DNA of 64,000 nt from Pseudo-nitzschia pungens (GCA_037355855.1 CM074767.1:2294001-2358000); one strand, 5' to 3'. Shown: positions 44,906 to 55,574, counted from the first letter of the stretch. Made by a program: numbers and translations. The notes: a model not told the origin generated them from the letters alone.

Positions 44906-47241
44906 GTTCTCTGCAGGCCTTGCAGATCTTGCTGCTGGTACATCCATCTGATACACTTGCTGGTACATCCATCTGATACACTAGCCGGCCCACCTTACTC
45001 AATTTCAGGCCCCTTGGTAAGTCAATCCTTCTGGGCATTGCCATTGCCATTGCCCTTTCCTTCGTCCCTTGGCTCCGAAACTGTTGCCTGCGCCGTTTGC
45101 CTGGGGGGGAGACGGTGCTGGTTTGGTCTCTGCGGCTTGGGCGCTGCGGGTCTGGGCCTTCTACTAGGCGGACATGCCTTTGGTTATATCTCGTGTCGGT
45201 CATCCTTATATCTCTATCCTTGTAAGTCACGAGCGCTGTGAGCGTCACATTGCTTCTTACGTTAGATCGTTTTCAGTTCAACGCCCTGTCTAACACCAAC
45301 GTGCTATGGATCCAAGTCGCGCTTGTACCCTGTCCTCCAGTAAATGAGGCTTCAGGCTGCGCCTGTTCCAACGCTACGCGTCAAGGCTGCGCTTGTCCCC
45401 TTGCTCCCACCAATCCTTTTAGTTGCTGTAGGCTTCTCTCCTGTTAGGGCATCAATGTTGTCCGCTTGTTGCTGTTACGGATCTTTCGCTGCAAGGATAA
45501 AACATCGTCCCCGCTGTTCTTCAAGGGAGAGAGACTTTAATCGATTTGACAAGAACTTTTCGTCTAGCGTGTTGCGAATCGCGTCTAGCGTCTGTCGCCT
45601 GCTGTGAATCCACTCGTTTAGCGTCTGCTGCGGTACCGGTGTAAGGACAGGAATATATCAATCCCATCACTTGGCTATCGATCCGACTATTGATCTGTTG
45701 CTGTCAAGAGCTTTGTATCTAGCGTCTGCTGTGGATCCACGCATCTAGAATTCGTTGTCATCGATCCTGCTATTGGTTCCTTGCTATCGATCCGTGGGAA
45801 TCGATCCGTTGGTATTGATTCAATTCCTCGTTCCGGAATACAGCAATCGCTCCTGCGCTTTCAGTGTAAGGAGAATTATATAGCACATTGTCCCCATTGT
45901 TCTTTCATTGAAAGCGGGAATACAGGATTCAGGGAATTTCATCGGGTTCCTGGTTTGGGCGTCCGCTCGTAAGGCAGTCTTCTTTCTCGTAGATCAGTCG
46001 TCGGGCACTACCGATGACACCTTTTCTTATTCGATACTCCTTTTTTAAAGAACCAAAATTCTTGTCCATTCGGTCCTGTAGAAATTGGAGTTGCTTGACA
46101 ACCATAGTCATGGCAGTGTCGGTCTGGTTGCGTGGTTGGATAGTAAAATCATCCTCCGCATGCATCCTAGGTCCTGCCATCTTGGTGTTGGCGTTGGCTT
46201 CGGCGTTGCCTGGCAAGCCCAATGGTCTAAGCTTCCGCTTTGTCGCTGTCAGGTTCCTCCACAGGGGGGTCCTCGCCGTCGGGCTTCTCCTAGGTTTCAA
46301 GGTTCGTAGGCTCCTTGGGAGACCCCTTAGGTGGTTGCTTTCCGGTAGGGGGAATCATTTTGTTTAGGCTTTGGATGACTTCTAGATGGTTTGCTTTGTA
46401 ACGCGTTCCTTATTTCAAAGAAAGACAAATTCGTTGCTCGTTCCAAGTTAATTTCTTGCTTGGAATAATTTCGGTGGTCAGTAGGAATGGTTCCTGATCT
46501 GGCCTGTGGTTGCTGCTGTGACATAGTGTTGACGATTGCGAGAATGCCTCTCGATGACTTTTATTTATGTGTAGGTGACCTCTATTCATGCTTGGGTGAC
46601 CCCCGATTCATGCTTGGGTGACCTTCACCTTGCCTTCTCGATGACCTTCCGTGTCTTCGGTCGTGCATAGAAACTTCAATCCTTCGCTTGGATGTCCAAG
46701 CAATCCTGGATTAGTCATTTGGCTACAATCCACTACCAGCAGCTGGATGTTCAAAAACGTACTGAAGACTCTACGAGTCTTTCGTTTCATCCTGGACACT
46801 CGTAACGTACTGAAGATTCCAGTTGGAGGGCATCTCGTATGGATTCTTTCGTTACGTCCTTTTCTTGCTCAATCAGTCCCTTTTGCATCCGGGCCAAGAC
46901 TTGGTGGAGCCACCACCCTGCTCTGTTTCATAGACCTAGTATGAGCCGTCCTCTCAGGATCCCTAGACCCCGGTATCTAGCAAAAGGGAGCCTCGTTTAC
47001 ATCACTGTAGACCGGACGTGAACTTGCCGTTCGTATCTGCGTATCGATCGTTCGAAGGATCCACTGAGGCATGGTGATGTCAGTTCCTTGTACTAGGAGC
47101 TGAATTTTACATCCGGCAGATGGTTCTTTTACATCCAAGCGTAGGCATGGATGCCAGCAGGGATCAGCTGCTGGGTTTCGTCACACGCTCTAGCCGGCGT
47201 CCCGGCTTCGAAGTTGGGTTCGAGCGGTGGGTCTGATAAAC
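44906..47241 (-). pseudogene. Copia gag region and 5' leader, degenerate
   Basis: Two candidate gag pieces are 46524-46327 (starting MSQQQPQARSGTI, with INLERATNLSFFEIRN) and 46300-45929 (basic, with MVVKQLQFLQDRMDKNFG). 45248-44898 is Arg/Pro-rich. None is long enough to be functional. Immediately inside the 5' LTR the minus strand reads TTTATCAGACCCACC, which partly resembles the initiator-Met primer site (TATCAGAGC) of many copia elements. 46560-46640 repeats a TCATGCTTGGGTGACC block. 45590-45830 is low in information. Confidence 0.55.
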
Positions 47242-48112
47242 TGCGTTGATATTGCTCGTCAGCAAATAAGGGATAACAATAACAATAATACCACATAGAG
47301 TCCTGGCAAATATTGAGACTACAGGAGATACTGTTCAGTCTCTGTTGCATACACTTAGTTACTACAAGGCACTTCCCTAGAGGTACATCGGAATCGATCA
47401 TGGTGAGGGCGTGATAGGATGTGTTTATTTTAGAGTGTAACAGAAAGAGAGTGAGCTGAGCCAAAGCGCTCAGCTCCGTATCGTATCGTGACAGCGCTCC
47501 GCTAACTCGTAGAATAACAGAGCTAATTCCGTAGCCCCGGTACTGTATTCTACGGAGTAGCAGTAGCGTAGCTCCGCTTAATTAAGCTCCGCTTAATTAT
47601 ATTCAATCGTGTGCTTGCTTGCTTGTGCTAACGCGTTGGGTAACTGTCTGGGTCGGGTATGCAGTCATAGTACATATTATACACCAATGACCCGACCCCG
47701 GCGGTAGCATAGTATCTTAGCATGGTATCATGGTGGGTTAGCATCTTTCAGTATCTCGTAGCATTAGCAACCCTAACCCTGTAGCATCTAGCTACACCAT
47801 AAAAGGTGCTTTACTCGGGGTACGTACGTTTGGTACAAATTGTACGCGACGACCCTAGTAATTTCTGCTAGCACCCATACTAAACAGGATAGGTCTGTTG
47901 CTAAGCCTGTTGCTAAGCCTGTTGCTAAGCCTGTTGCTAAGCCTGTTGCTAAGCCTGTATGCTAAGCCTGTATGCTACCAATTAGCACACAGCCCAGCAC
48001 TCAGCCCAGCACCTGTTAGTCAGCTACTGGAGGCTGCTGCCTGTAGCCCCAGTACACTCTCCTACACAGGAGCCTTAGCACAGATCATAGCACCACTTTG
48101 AATATCTTCATA
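47242..48112 (-). repeat. 5' LTR of the copia element (871 bp)
   Basis: Pairs with 36723-37612. It holds five perfect and two variant 12-base units at 47896-47972. Its right end, TATCTTCATA, is followed by GATT and the second half of the integrase-only element's 3' LTR. Confidence 0.88.
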
Positions 48113-48219
48113 GATTGCCAGGGAGCTCTTATAACTGCTGTAGCATACAGACTAACTGATAGAGCCCACAATTTGCATATCACTACTACTCTAATCACTA
48201 GTAGACCCGGGGTATGGCA
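48113..48219 (+). repeat. 3' LTR of the integrase-only element, part 2
   Basis: GATTGCCAGGGAGCTC ... CCGGGGTATGGCA matches 35369-35461, with three extra bases (CTG) near 48140. It is followed by the AACAG target duplication and a 39-base remainder of the B repeat (to 48258). Confidence 0.88.
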
Positions 48220-48301
48220 AACAGGCTTAGCAAAAATGCTATGGGGTGCTACAGTCAACGTCCGAAAACTGGTTCGCGACCCCTCCCAAGAATTTATTTA
48301 G

Positions 48302-48734
48302 GGGGGTCGCGATTTATTCCTGGCTCATTTTGACGTAGCTCGATTCCTAGCTCTCTCGCGATTCGCAACCCCAATCGCGACCCAGTTACTACCTCAATTA
48401 CGAAAATTACGAAAAAAAAATAATAAAATTCATACTCGACCCGATTTTTTTTAAGACTCAATTTTTTTTCTTCAGTCACTTAATCAAATTAATCAACATT
48501 TAAAAAAAAAAATTTGTTTTCTCAAAATAATCCCCCCCTTCCCCCAATTTTTTTTCAATCTGACTCATTATTACCGACCCTACCATCATTATATATTATG
48601 AGACTGTTGCAGAAATTCACTCCCAAAAATTGATTTCTCATCCCGACACAAAGTATTTCCCATCACACCCCTCAAGAAATTCATCACAAAAATCACAATT
48701 ATTACGTACCCGAAGCCCAGGAATCGCGACCCCC
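48302..48734. mobile_element. Possible terminal-inverted-repeat element (about 433 bp)
   Basis: The left end, GGGGGTCGCGATT(TATT)CCTGG (48302-48323), and the right end, CCAGGAATCGCGACCCCC (48717-48734), are inverted repeats, perfect over 18 bases apart from a four-base insertion. The interior is AT-rich and non-coding. No target duplication is obvious and the related TCGCGACCC motif recurs nearby (48270, 48380), so this is tentative. Confidence 0.4.
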
Positions 48735-48845
48735 ATGAAAAAAAATTTTGAAACACTATGATGCAAAATATAAGTCTTTCTTTTGATAAATATTGATATT
48801 ACTCTAATAATTGTTTATTCTCTGTTCAATTTTCTCACACACGCA

Positions 48846-49201
48846 CACACAAATTTTGGTTCGTTAGAAGAAGTGGTCGTCCTTGAAATCGTCGTCGCTC
48901 TTCGTTTCGATCGTCCTTGTCTTCGTCGTCCTTGAAGTCGTCGTTGCTTCTCGCTTTGATCGTCTTCGTCCTCCCTGAAGTCGTCGTTGCTCTTTGCTCC
49001 AAATTGCCTTCCTCTTCGTCGTCCTCCCTGAAATCGTCGTCCTCTCTGAAATTGTCGTTGCTCTTCGCTTCGATTGGCTTCGTCGTCCTCTCTGAAATTG
49101 TCGTTGCTCTTCGCTTCGATCGTCTTCGTCGTCCTTGAAATCGTCGTTGCTCTTTGCTCCGATCGTCTTCGTCCTCATGCACACCACACAAATTTTGGTT
49201 C
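48846..49201. repeat. TCGTCGTTGCTCTTCG minisatellite between 17-base direct repeats
   Basis: About six ~50-57 base units (GTCGTCCTTGAAATCGTCGT, TGCTCTTCGCTTCGATCG) fill 48868-49176. CACACAAATTTTGGTTC stands on both sides, at 48846-48862 and 49185-49201. Ser/Leu- or Arg/Asp-rich frames are artefacts. Confidence 0.8.
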
Positions 49202-50013
49202 AAACGATTTTTAAATAATGGTCATCGTGATAATTTCATCCATACCGGTATCTGTACTGCCAGTAAAGGTCTCCTCACATCGCATCATATTTCATCAGTT
49301 GCGATCCCATCATATTTGTCTTGCGATCGCAATATGTGTCAGTTGCCCCGTTGCATCATGTTTCGCATCATTTTTCGCATCATTTTTCAGTTGCCCCGTC
49401 GCATTAAAGTTGATTCTTCCCTATCAGTAGCAAGCAGGCAACTCAATTCAGAATTAGAACAATTGAAATCCATTATCAATACCCCAGATCTTGATGTGCT
49501 TCACTCACCGTTGCATTATATTTCATTTGCCGTTGCATCCTATTTCATCAACAGTTGCGGTTGCCTCCCTATCAGGGGCAAGCAGGCAAGTCAATGATGC
49601 ACAGTTAGACGAATCAAAATCCATGATTAATACCTCCTCCAACCTTGATGTGGTTCACTTACCATTTCCATCTCATTATATTTTTCTTGTTCCGTTCCGA
49701 CCCAAAATTATGTGAAGTAAGATTTACGACACATGCATTTTCTGTCATGCATGTGTTTGCCGAGAATTGATTTCTTCTACATGATAGCAGTAGAGTTACT
49801 ACTAGTAGTAGTATGTACCGTACTGAAGTAATAGTAGAAACCAGTAGAAAGCTGATGGTGGTATTGCGCGCCACCTAAATCACAAAGAGCCAGCCCCGCT
49901 GCGCCATAATTTTGGACTACCTCTTATGTACTACTACCTACGCACTGCAGTAGTATGTAGCAGCAGTGTATAACTGTACTACTCTTACAAGCAGCAAGAA
50001 TAGTACTACCTCA
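49202..50013. other. Non-coding region with a ~170-base duplication
   Basis: The segment with CCCTATCAGTAGCAAGCAGG, AATCCATTATCAATACC and a CTTGATGTGCTTCAC block at 49418-49560 is repeated, diverged, at 49573-49690. GCATCATTTTTC is repeated at 49370. No gene was seen. Confidence 0.5.
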
Positions 50014-51255
50014 GTGAATATACCATCAAATCAAATATCTGAATGAATGTGGCCAATCTTTGTGTGATTCCAGTGTGAATATTTCTCATCCTATCCATGG
50101 GCAAGAGTATGCAAAAAGAAGTATTCAAAAATCACCTATAATTTGGGTGTCACCACTGAATAGTTAATATTTGTTCCACTACTGCGGAATTTACAAGAAA
50201 AAAGTACCAAATCAAATATCTGAATGAATCTGGCCAATCTTTGTGTGATTCCAGTGAGAATATTTCTCATCCTATGCATGGGCAAGAGTATTCAAAAAGA
50301 AGTATTCAAAAATCACCAATAATTTGGATGTCACCACTGAATAATTAAAATATTTAGTCCACTACTGCGGAATTTACTAGAAAATACTGTAAAATCAAAT
50401 ATCTGAACAAATCTGGCCAATATTTGTGTGATTCCAGTGTGTATATTCCTCATACTATGCATGGGCAAGAGTATGCAAAAACAAGTATTCAAAAAGCACC
50501 AATAATTTGGGTGTCACCACTGAATAATTAATATTTGGTCCACTCCTGCGGAATTCACTAGAAAAAAGTACCAAATCAAATATTGGAATGAATGTGGCCA
50601 ATATTTGTGTGATTCCAGTGTGTATATTCTTCATACTATGCATGGGCAAGAGTATGCAAAAAGAAGTATTCAAAAATCACCTATAATTTGGGTGTCACCA
50701 CTGAATAATTAATATTTGGTCCACTACTGCAGAATTCACTAGAAAAAATTACCAAATCACATATCTGAATGAATGTGGCCAATAGTTGTGTGATTCCAGT
50801 GTGAATATTTCTCATCCTATGCATGGGCAAGACTATTCAAAAAGAAGTATTCAAAAGTCACCAATGGTATGGGTGTCACCACTCAATAATTAATATTTGG
50901 TCCACTACTGCGGAATTTACTAGAAAAAAATACTAAATCACATATCTGAACAAATCTGGCCAATAGTTGTGTGATTCCAGTGTGAATATTTCTCATCCTA
51001 TGCATGGGGAAGACTATTCAAAAAGAAGTATTCAAAAATCACCAATAATTTGGGTGTCACCACAGAATAATTAATATTTGGTTAACTACTGCAGAATTCA
51101 CTAGAAAAAAGTACCAAATCACATATCTGAACAAATCTGGCCAATATTTGTGTGATTCCAGTGTGAATATTTCTCATCCTATGCATGGGGAAGAGTATGC
51201 AAAAAGAAGTATTCAAAAATCACCAATGGTATGGATGTCACCATTGAATAACTGA
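50014..51255. repeat. 181-base satellite, about seven units
   Basis: Units beginning near 50041, 50222, 50404, 50585, 50767, 50948 and 51129 contain TGTGGCCAATCTTTGTGTGA, TTCCAGTGTGAATATTTC, CATCCTATGCATGGGCAAGA, ATTTGGGTGTCACCACTGAA and TTTACTAGAAAA. Divergence between units is roughly 5-12 percent by eye. A partial relative with the same period is at 18222-18445. Confidence 0.92.
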
Positions 51256-51826
51256 AGACATCACCTGGTGACAAGTGCTTCGCAGCAAAAATATTGCTAT
51301 CGCATCGTGATGTAGCAAAAGACATTCCCATGGTTAGACTCAAACCACTACAGTTCATTTATCGCACAGTACCACTATTACACTCTAGTAGTACTACTGA
51401 GAATGTGTTCTCTTCATGTTATAATGCTACTACCATCTCAGGGAAGGCTCATCCTGTATAATATGTACCAACAGTAAGGTACCGGCGTACCTCCACCTCC
51501 ACCACTTCGCGCCAAAAGATTTGTACCAGTACCCTACGTACAGTATACACAGTACTGGAAACCTACACATCCCCTGCCTATACATACATACCTACTACTA
51601 GGTACTATGTATGCAGACATGTCATTTTTTCTTTTACTAAGACTGTAGACTTAGTACTGTAATCTACGTACATTGCTGCTGTCATTTTTTCCAGTCAGCC
51701 TGTACAAACAGTACTGTTTCCTACATACATTATGTGCATCATCGCAGTGAATTTTGTTGTTCTTCGATTTTCCGCCCCACATCTCCCTCGTGGAGGATGT
51801 GTCATAATTTTCATTTTCGTTTCATT
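51256..51826. other. Intergenic stretch without assigned features
   Basis: An unbroken plus-strand frame at about 51261-51462 (ILLSHRDVAKDIPMVRLK, FIYRTVPLLHS) could be a transposase remnant, but no motif confirms this. Elsewhere there are repeats of TAGTAGTACT type and nothing recognisable. Confidence 0.3.
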
Positions 51827-51964
51827 TCATGCATCGGAATATTCTGGCCGGACCAGTTTAACGTAGCCTTCAGGCACCGGGACCATCTCTTTTGAAGAAG
51901 ACACATATGCTGTGGGGAGCTTGAGAACGGCCGCTCTTGCTTTCTGCACTGTTGTCTGATTCAT
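51827..51964 (-). CDS. Short open frame, possible 3' exon (45 aa)
   Basis: From the ATG at 51964 the minus strand codes a well-balanced peptide beginning MNQTTVQKARAAVLKLPTAY and ending KLVRPEYSDA before a TGA at 51827. The frame is open upstream (FQDFNTPYLRD) to a possible acceptor TTCCAG at about 51998. Its composition is unlike the repeats around it. It may be the last exon of a gene damaged by the repeats at 52.0-52.5 kb, or a fragment of an element. Family not recognised. Confidence 0.35.
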   Translation of the reverse strand: MNQTTVQKARAAVLKLPTAYVSSSKEMVPVPEGYVKLVRPEYSDA

Positions 51965-52029
51965 ATCACGGAGGTAGGGTGTGTTGAAGTCCTGGAACTA
52001 CCTGGCTTACCCAGATATACGACGTACTG

Positions 52030-52900
52030 ATATTGAAAACAACGAAAACGAAGACGAAACTCACAACCGATCGGTGCGGAGAGGGACGACGAGGACGACG
52101 AAGGTACGATCGCTCCAGAGGGGGACGACGGTGGTACGGTCGCTACGATCGCTTCTAACAGGGTGTTTGTTGTTGTTTTTACTTTCGTCTTTCCATAGGG
52201 GAACGACGGCAACGACAAAGAGGAAGGTACGATCGCTTCGGACAGGGACGACGGCGACGAACGGTACAATCGCTCCAGAGAGGGCCGACGGGGGTACGAT
52301 CGCTACGATCGCTTCTAACAGGATGTTTGTTGTTATTTTTACTTTCGTCTTTCCATAGGGGAACGACGGCAACGATCGGGTACGACGACGACGAAGGTAC
52401 GGACCGACGGGGCTACGATCGCTCCAGAGAGGGCCAACGGGGGTACGATCGCTCCAGAGAGGGCCAACAGGGGTAGAACGGTACGACGACGATGCACGGT
52501 GCGATCGCTTCACAGACAAACGACGGGACATAGTTTAATACAAATACTTTCTTCTTTTTTCTTTTATCAAGTACTGCTGTCTGTTTCCTCTAGAATCATA
52601 ACTAACACAAATATTTTTTCATTCTCGCTTGTTGCAGAAAGGAGAAATACCCCTACAATTTACCCCTACGATTTTCAGTTGTTGAGTACAGGAGCGACGG
52701 ATCGAACGAAATACCCCCTACGATTTTCGGTAGGTTGTTGCAGAAAGGAGCGAATACCCCTACCATTTTCGGTTGTTGAGTACAGGAGCGACGGATCGAA
52801 CGAAATACGATTTTCGGTTGTTGAGTACAGGAGCGACGGATCGAACGAAATACCACTACGATTTTTGGTTGTTCAGAACAGGAGCGACGCCTACGATTTT
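52030..52900. repeat. Two minisatellites (GGTACGATCGCTCCAGAG and GAGTACAGGAGCGACGG)
   Basis: 52060-52510 holds repeats of ACGGTACGATCGCTCCAGAG and GGACGACG, with a ~60-base block (TCTAACAGGGTGTTTGTTGT, TCTTTCCATAGGGGAACGAC) duplicated at 52155 and 52313. 52650-52895 holds about five ~46-base units with GGTTGTTGAGTACAGGAGCG and ACGGATCGAACGAAATAC. Confidence 0.85.
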
Positions 52901-53775
52901 TGGTTGTATTATCGACGCGTTGCTGCTTGCTGTCCCCCCCTGTATTATCGAGACGCGTTGCTGCTGCTTGCTGCTTGCTGTCCCCCCCTGTATTATCGAC
53001 GCGTTTGTATTATCGAGACGCGTTGCTGCTGCTTCCTGTCCCCCCCTGTATTATCGACGCGTTGCTGCTGTTTGCTGCTGTTTGCTGCTTGCTGTCCCCC
53101 CCTGTATTATCGACGCGTTTGTATTATCGAGACGCGTTGCTGCTGCTTGCTGTCCCCCCTCTGTATTATCGAGACGCGTTGCTGCTGCTTGCTGCTTGCT
53201 GTCCCCCCCCTGTATTATCGACGCGTTTGTATTATCGAGACGCGTTGCTGCTGCTTCCTGTCCCCCCCTGTATTATCGACGCGTTGCTGCTGTTTGCTGT
53301 CCCCCCCTGTATTATCGACGCGTTGGTTGCTGCTTGCTGTCCCCCCTGTTATCAACGCGTTGGTTGCTGCTTGCTGTCCCCCCTGTTATCAATGTTGTTG
53401 CTGTTCTGTGTCAAATTTTTTTTCTACATAAATCCCTGTACAATTTGTACTGGAAAATCGAATTTTTTGATTGGCTCATTCACTCAGCACCTCTATCTGC
53501 TTGCTGTCCCCCCTGTATTATCGACACGTTGACACGTCGCTGCTTGCTGCTGGTTGCTGTCCCCCCACCTGTATTATCAACGCATTGCTGCTTGCTGCTG
53601 CTTGCTGTCTCCCCTGGTGTATTATCGACGCGTTGCTGCTTGCTGTCCCCCCCTGTAGTATCGATGCGTTCCTGCTGCTTGCTGCTTGCTGTCCCCCCTG
53701 TATTATCGACGTGTGGTTGCTGCTTGCTGTCCCCTGCTCTCCCTGTATTGTCGACACATTGCTGCTGCTTGCTGT
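52901..53775. repeat. TATTATCGACGCG / TGCTGCTTGCTGTCCCC minisatellite, second locus
   Basis: About 18 units of the same motif as 18540-18915, often as pairs with the variant TATTATCGAGACGCG. A unique insert at 53400-53490 (AATTTTTTTTCTACATAAAT ...) divides it. Long Cys-rich frames on the plus strand are repeat artefacts. Confidence 0.92.
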
Positions 53776-53789
53776 GATGGTGGGGGTGT

Positions 53790-54139
53790 CGAACCGAAGG
53801 GAGGGTGACTTCTTCTTTCACGGAAGAAATAAAATCCATAAGTTTGTTCACATGATAATAAGTTCGGCAATCAATGTTGGACTTCAAGTGAAATGAAAGT
53901 CCTCTACAGACATAACGGTAGGTGTGAAAGTGGCTCGATTCTTGTTTGTATCCCTTGAAGGATTGCTGTGATTTTCTTTTTCTTGCAGAGGCAATGCAGT
54001 TGCGACAATAAAATGTCTTGGGTATTCTGGGCTCATTGGCAAAGTGCCTTGGGTCGGGAGCGGTCGGAAATAGAAAAACGCGCGCACCGCGCAAAAGGTT
54101 AAGTTTTTTCAAAATGGTACGTATGACCTTACCGTACAT
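53790..54139 (-). CDS. Fragment of a possible cysteine-containing protein
   Basis: The minus-strand frame from about 54139 reads RIPKTFYCRNCIASARKR, SSHFHTYRYVCRGLSFHL, NIDCRTYYHVNKLMDFISS before entering the minisatellite. Spaced C-x2-C and single Cys/His residues suggest a zinc-binding module, possibly from a transposase, but I could not assign a family. The upstream end lies in a duplicated segment (54058-54335), and the gene, if real, is truncated. Confidence 0.3.
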
Positions 54140-54560
54140 ACTACATATATCAACGTGTGATCTACGTATTACTACGTAGAACGTGATAAGTGAATTTAAA
54201 AAGCGGTCGGAAATAGAAAAACGTGCGCACCGCGCGACAGGTTAAGTTTTTTCAAAATGATACGTATGAACTTACCGTACATTCTACATATATAAATGTG
54301 TGATTTACGTATTAATACGTAGAACGAGATAAGTAACGTTCATGAAAAAATCTCCACGATTCAAATTTAAAAAAGGGGGCACCGGGAAACTAAAAATTGG
54401 TTTTCTTTACGTAACGTACGTAATTAAAATTAAAATTACGTACGTAATTAATTAATTACGTACGTAATTAATTAATTACGTACGTAATTAATATTACGTA
54501 CGATTGGATTTAATTACGTACGATTGGATTTAATTACGTACGATTGGATTTAATTACGCA
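54058..54560. repeat. ~145-base duplication followed by TACGTAATTA palindromes
   Basis: GCGGTCGGAAATAGAAAAAC ... ACGTAGAACGTGATAAG (54067-54190) is repeated at 54204-54335. At 54405-54560 the palindrome TTACGTACGTAA alternates with TTAATTAA four times, then a 19-base unit (TTACGTACGATTGGATTTAA, overlapping ends) is repeated three times. This is a strongly AT-rich, cruciform-prone block of unknown role. Confidence 0.8.
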
Positions 54561-54685
54561 CGATTTCACAATTAAGCTCTTGAGTGGCTTATATCATAAT
54601 TAAATAAGCCGAATAACATTAAAAATATACTTAAGCCTATCAATGTTGCGCGTAGGCTATTACTATAGACGTATAAGGTATACGC

Positions 54686-55460
54686 GCCATTCAAAGTGCC
54701 GCTGATAGCCACTTATTCGGTACGTACGTACTAATATCCCAACTGGTTTACGTACTGGGGGCTGTCGGCGCCACTTTCAATGGCGCCTTTACTGGTGAGG
54801 TAAGGTAAGTTAGGGTTTAGGGTTACAGGTAAGTCAGCGCACTTCTAGTGGCGCTAAAAGTCACTCTACGCGCCATTCAAAGTGCCGCTGATAGCCACTT
54901 ATTCGGTACGTACGTACTAATATCCCAACTGGTTTACGTGCGGGGCGCTGTCGGCGCCACTTTCAATGGCGCCTTTACTGGTAAGGTAAGGTAAGTTAGG
55001 GTTTAGGGTTACAGGTAAGTCAGCGCACTTCTAAACTTACCATGAAACGCCCCTTTAAGTGGCGCTAAAAGTCACTCTGCTGCGTAAGGTTAACTTACCG
55101 GTAACTTACGTACTAGAACCACAGATATACGGTACGGAGTACAGTCGGACTAAGATCTTACCGTACGTTACAGTGGCTGTCAGCGCCACTTCAAAGCTTG
55201 CGTTTGTAAACCCTAAGGTAACGCCCCTTTATGGCTGTCAGCGCCACTCTGTCAGCGCCACTTCTAAACTTAACCTTACCGTAAGTAAGATCTTAACGCT
55301 AAGGTTAAGGTAGAAACGCCCCTTTAAGTGGCGCTAAGACCAAAAAATCGTAGGCTGGGAGCTTAACCTTACCGAACGTACGTACCGGTAACCTTACTAA
55401 AAAGTGGCTGTCGGCGCCACTTTAAATGGCGCCTCTGGAACTGTAAGGTTACCGCTGCCT
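54686..55460. repeat. ~190-base tandem duplication and AGTGGCGCT inverted-repeat family
   Basis: 54686-54870 and 54871-55078 are near-identical units (CGCGCCATTCAAAGTGCCGC, CTTATTCGGTACGTACGTAC, GTTAGGGTTTAGGGTTACAG). Inside are inverted repeats such as GGCGCCA/TGGCGCC around CTTTCAA (54768, 54954, 55413). Small units bounded by AGCGCCACTT and AAGTGGCGCT follow (55014-55069 and 55249-55333). GTTAGGGTTTAGGGTTA is telomere-like but occurs only once per unit. Confidence 0.75.
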
Positions 55461-55574
55461 ATTAGGACTAAGATTACCGGTAAAGGTTACAGTGCTATCA
55501 GCATCTAGCTATGGTATATTTCTATCCTACTAAGGGCCCATAAAATGCAAGCAGCTCAAGAGAAAGGGAGAGGT

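Larger units (their letters stand above)
36723..48112 (-). mobile_element. Degenerate Ty1/copia (CoDi-like) retrotransposon
   Basis: Two LTRs of family A (36723-37612 and 47242-48112) in the same orientation enclose remnants on the minus strand in copia order: gag (~46.5-45.9 kb), protease (~44.9 kb), integrase (~44.6-42.9 kb), linker and RT start (42.66-42.1 kb) and RNase H end (~40.4-40.2 kb). The target duplication is GATT (4 bases; a fifth does not match). A 2-kb short element interrupts it at 38155-40194. Most of RT is missing. Frames are broken throughout, so the element is dead. Confidence 0.85.
35274..48219 (+). mobile_element. Small LTR element coding only an integrase, with a copia element in its 3' LTR
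   Basis: A 188-base LTR (35274-35461) starts TGCCGTGCACC and ends GGTATGGCA. A second copy begins at 36628 and, after the 11.4-kb copia insertion (36723-48112, with the second GATT target copy at 48113-48116), finishes at 48219 with the same GGTATGGCA. The whole is flanked by a perfect 5-base duplication, AACAG (35269-35273 and 48220-48224), as expected of gypsy-type integration. Without the copia element the unit is about 1.55 kb. Between the LTRs there is one gene, an integrase; no gag, protease or RT is present. Confidence 0.85.

Noticed and set aside
47173..47241. Possible tRNA near GGGTTCGAGCGG
   Set aside because: No T-stem or acceptor pairing; it lies just inside the copia LTR and fits a diverged primer-binding region better.
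53480..54139. 219-codon minus-strand frame as one gene
   Set aside because: Its second half is the minisatellite; only the first ~110 residues have protein-like composition, so just that part was listed, at low confidence.
54800..55010. Interstitial telomere (GTTAGGGTTTAGGGTTA)
   Set aside because: Only two telomere-like units per copy, carried within a local duplication; too short to claim a telomere fusion.
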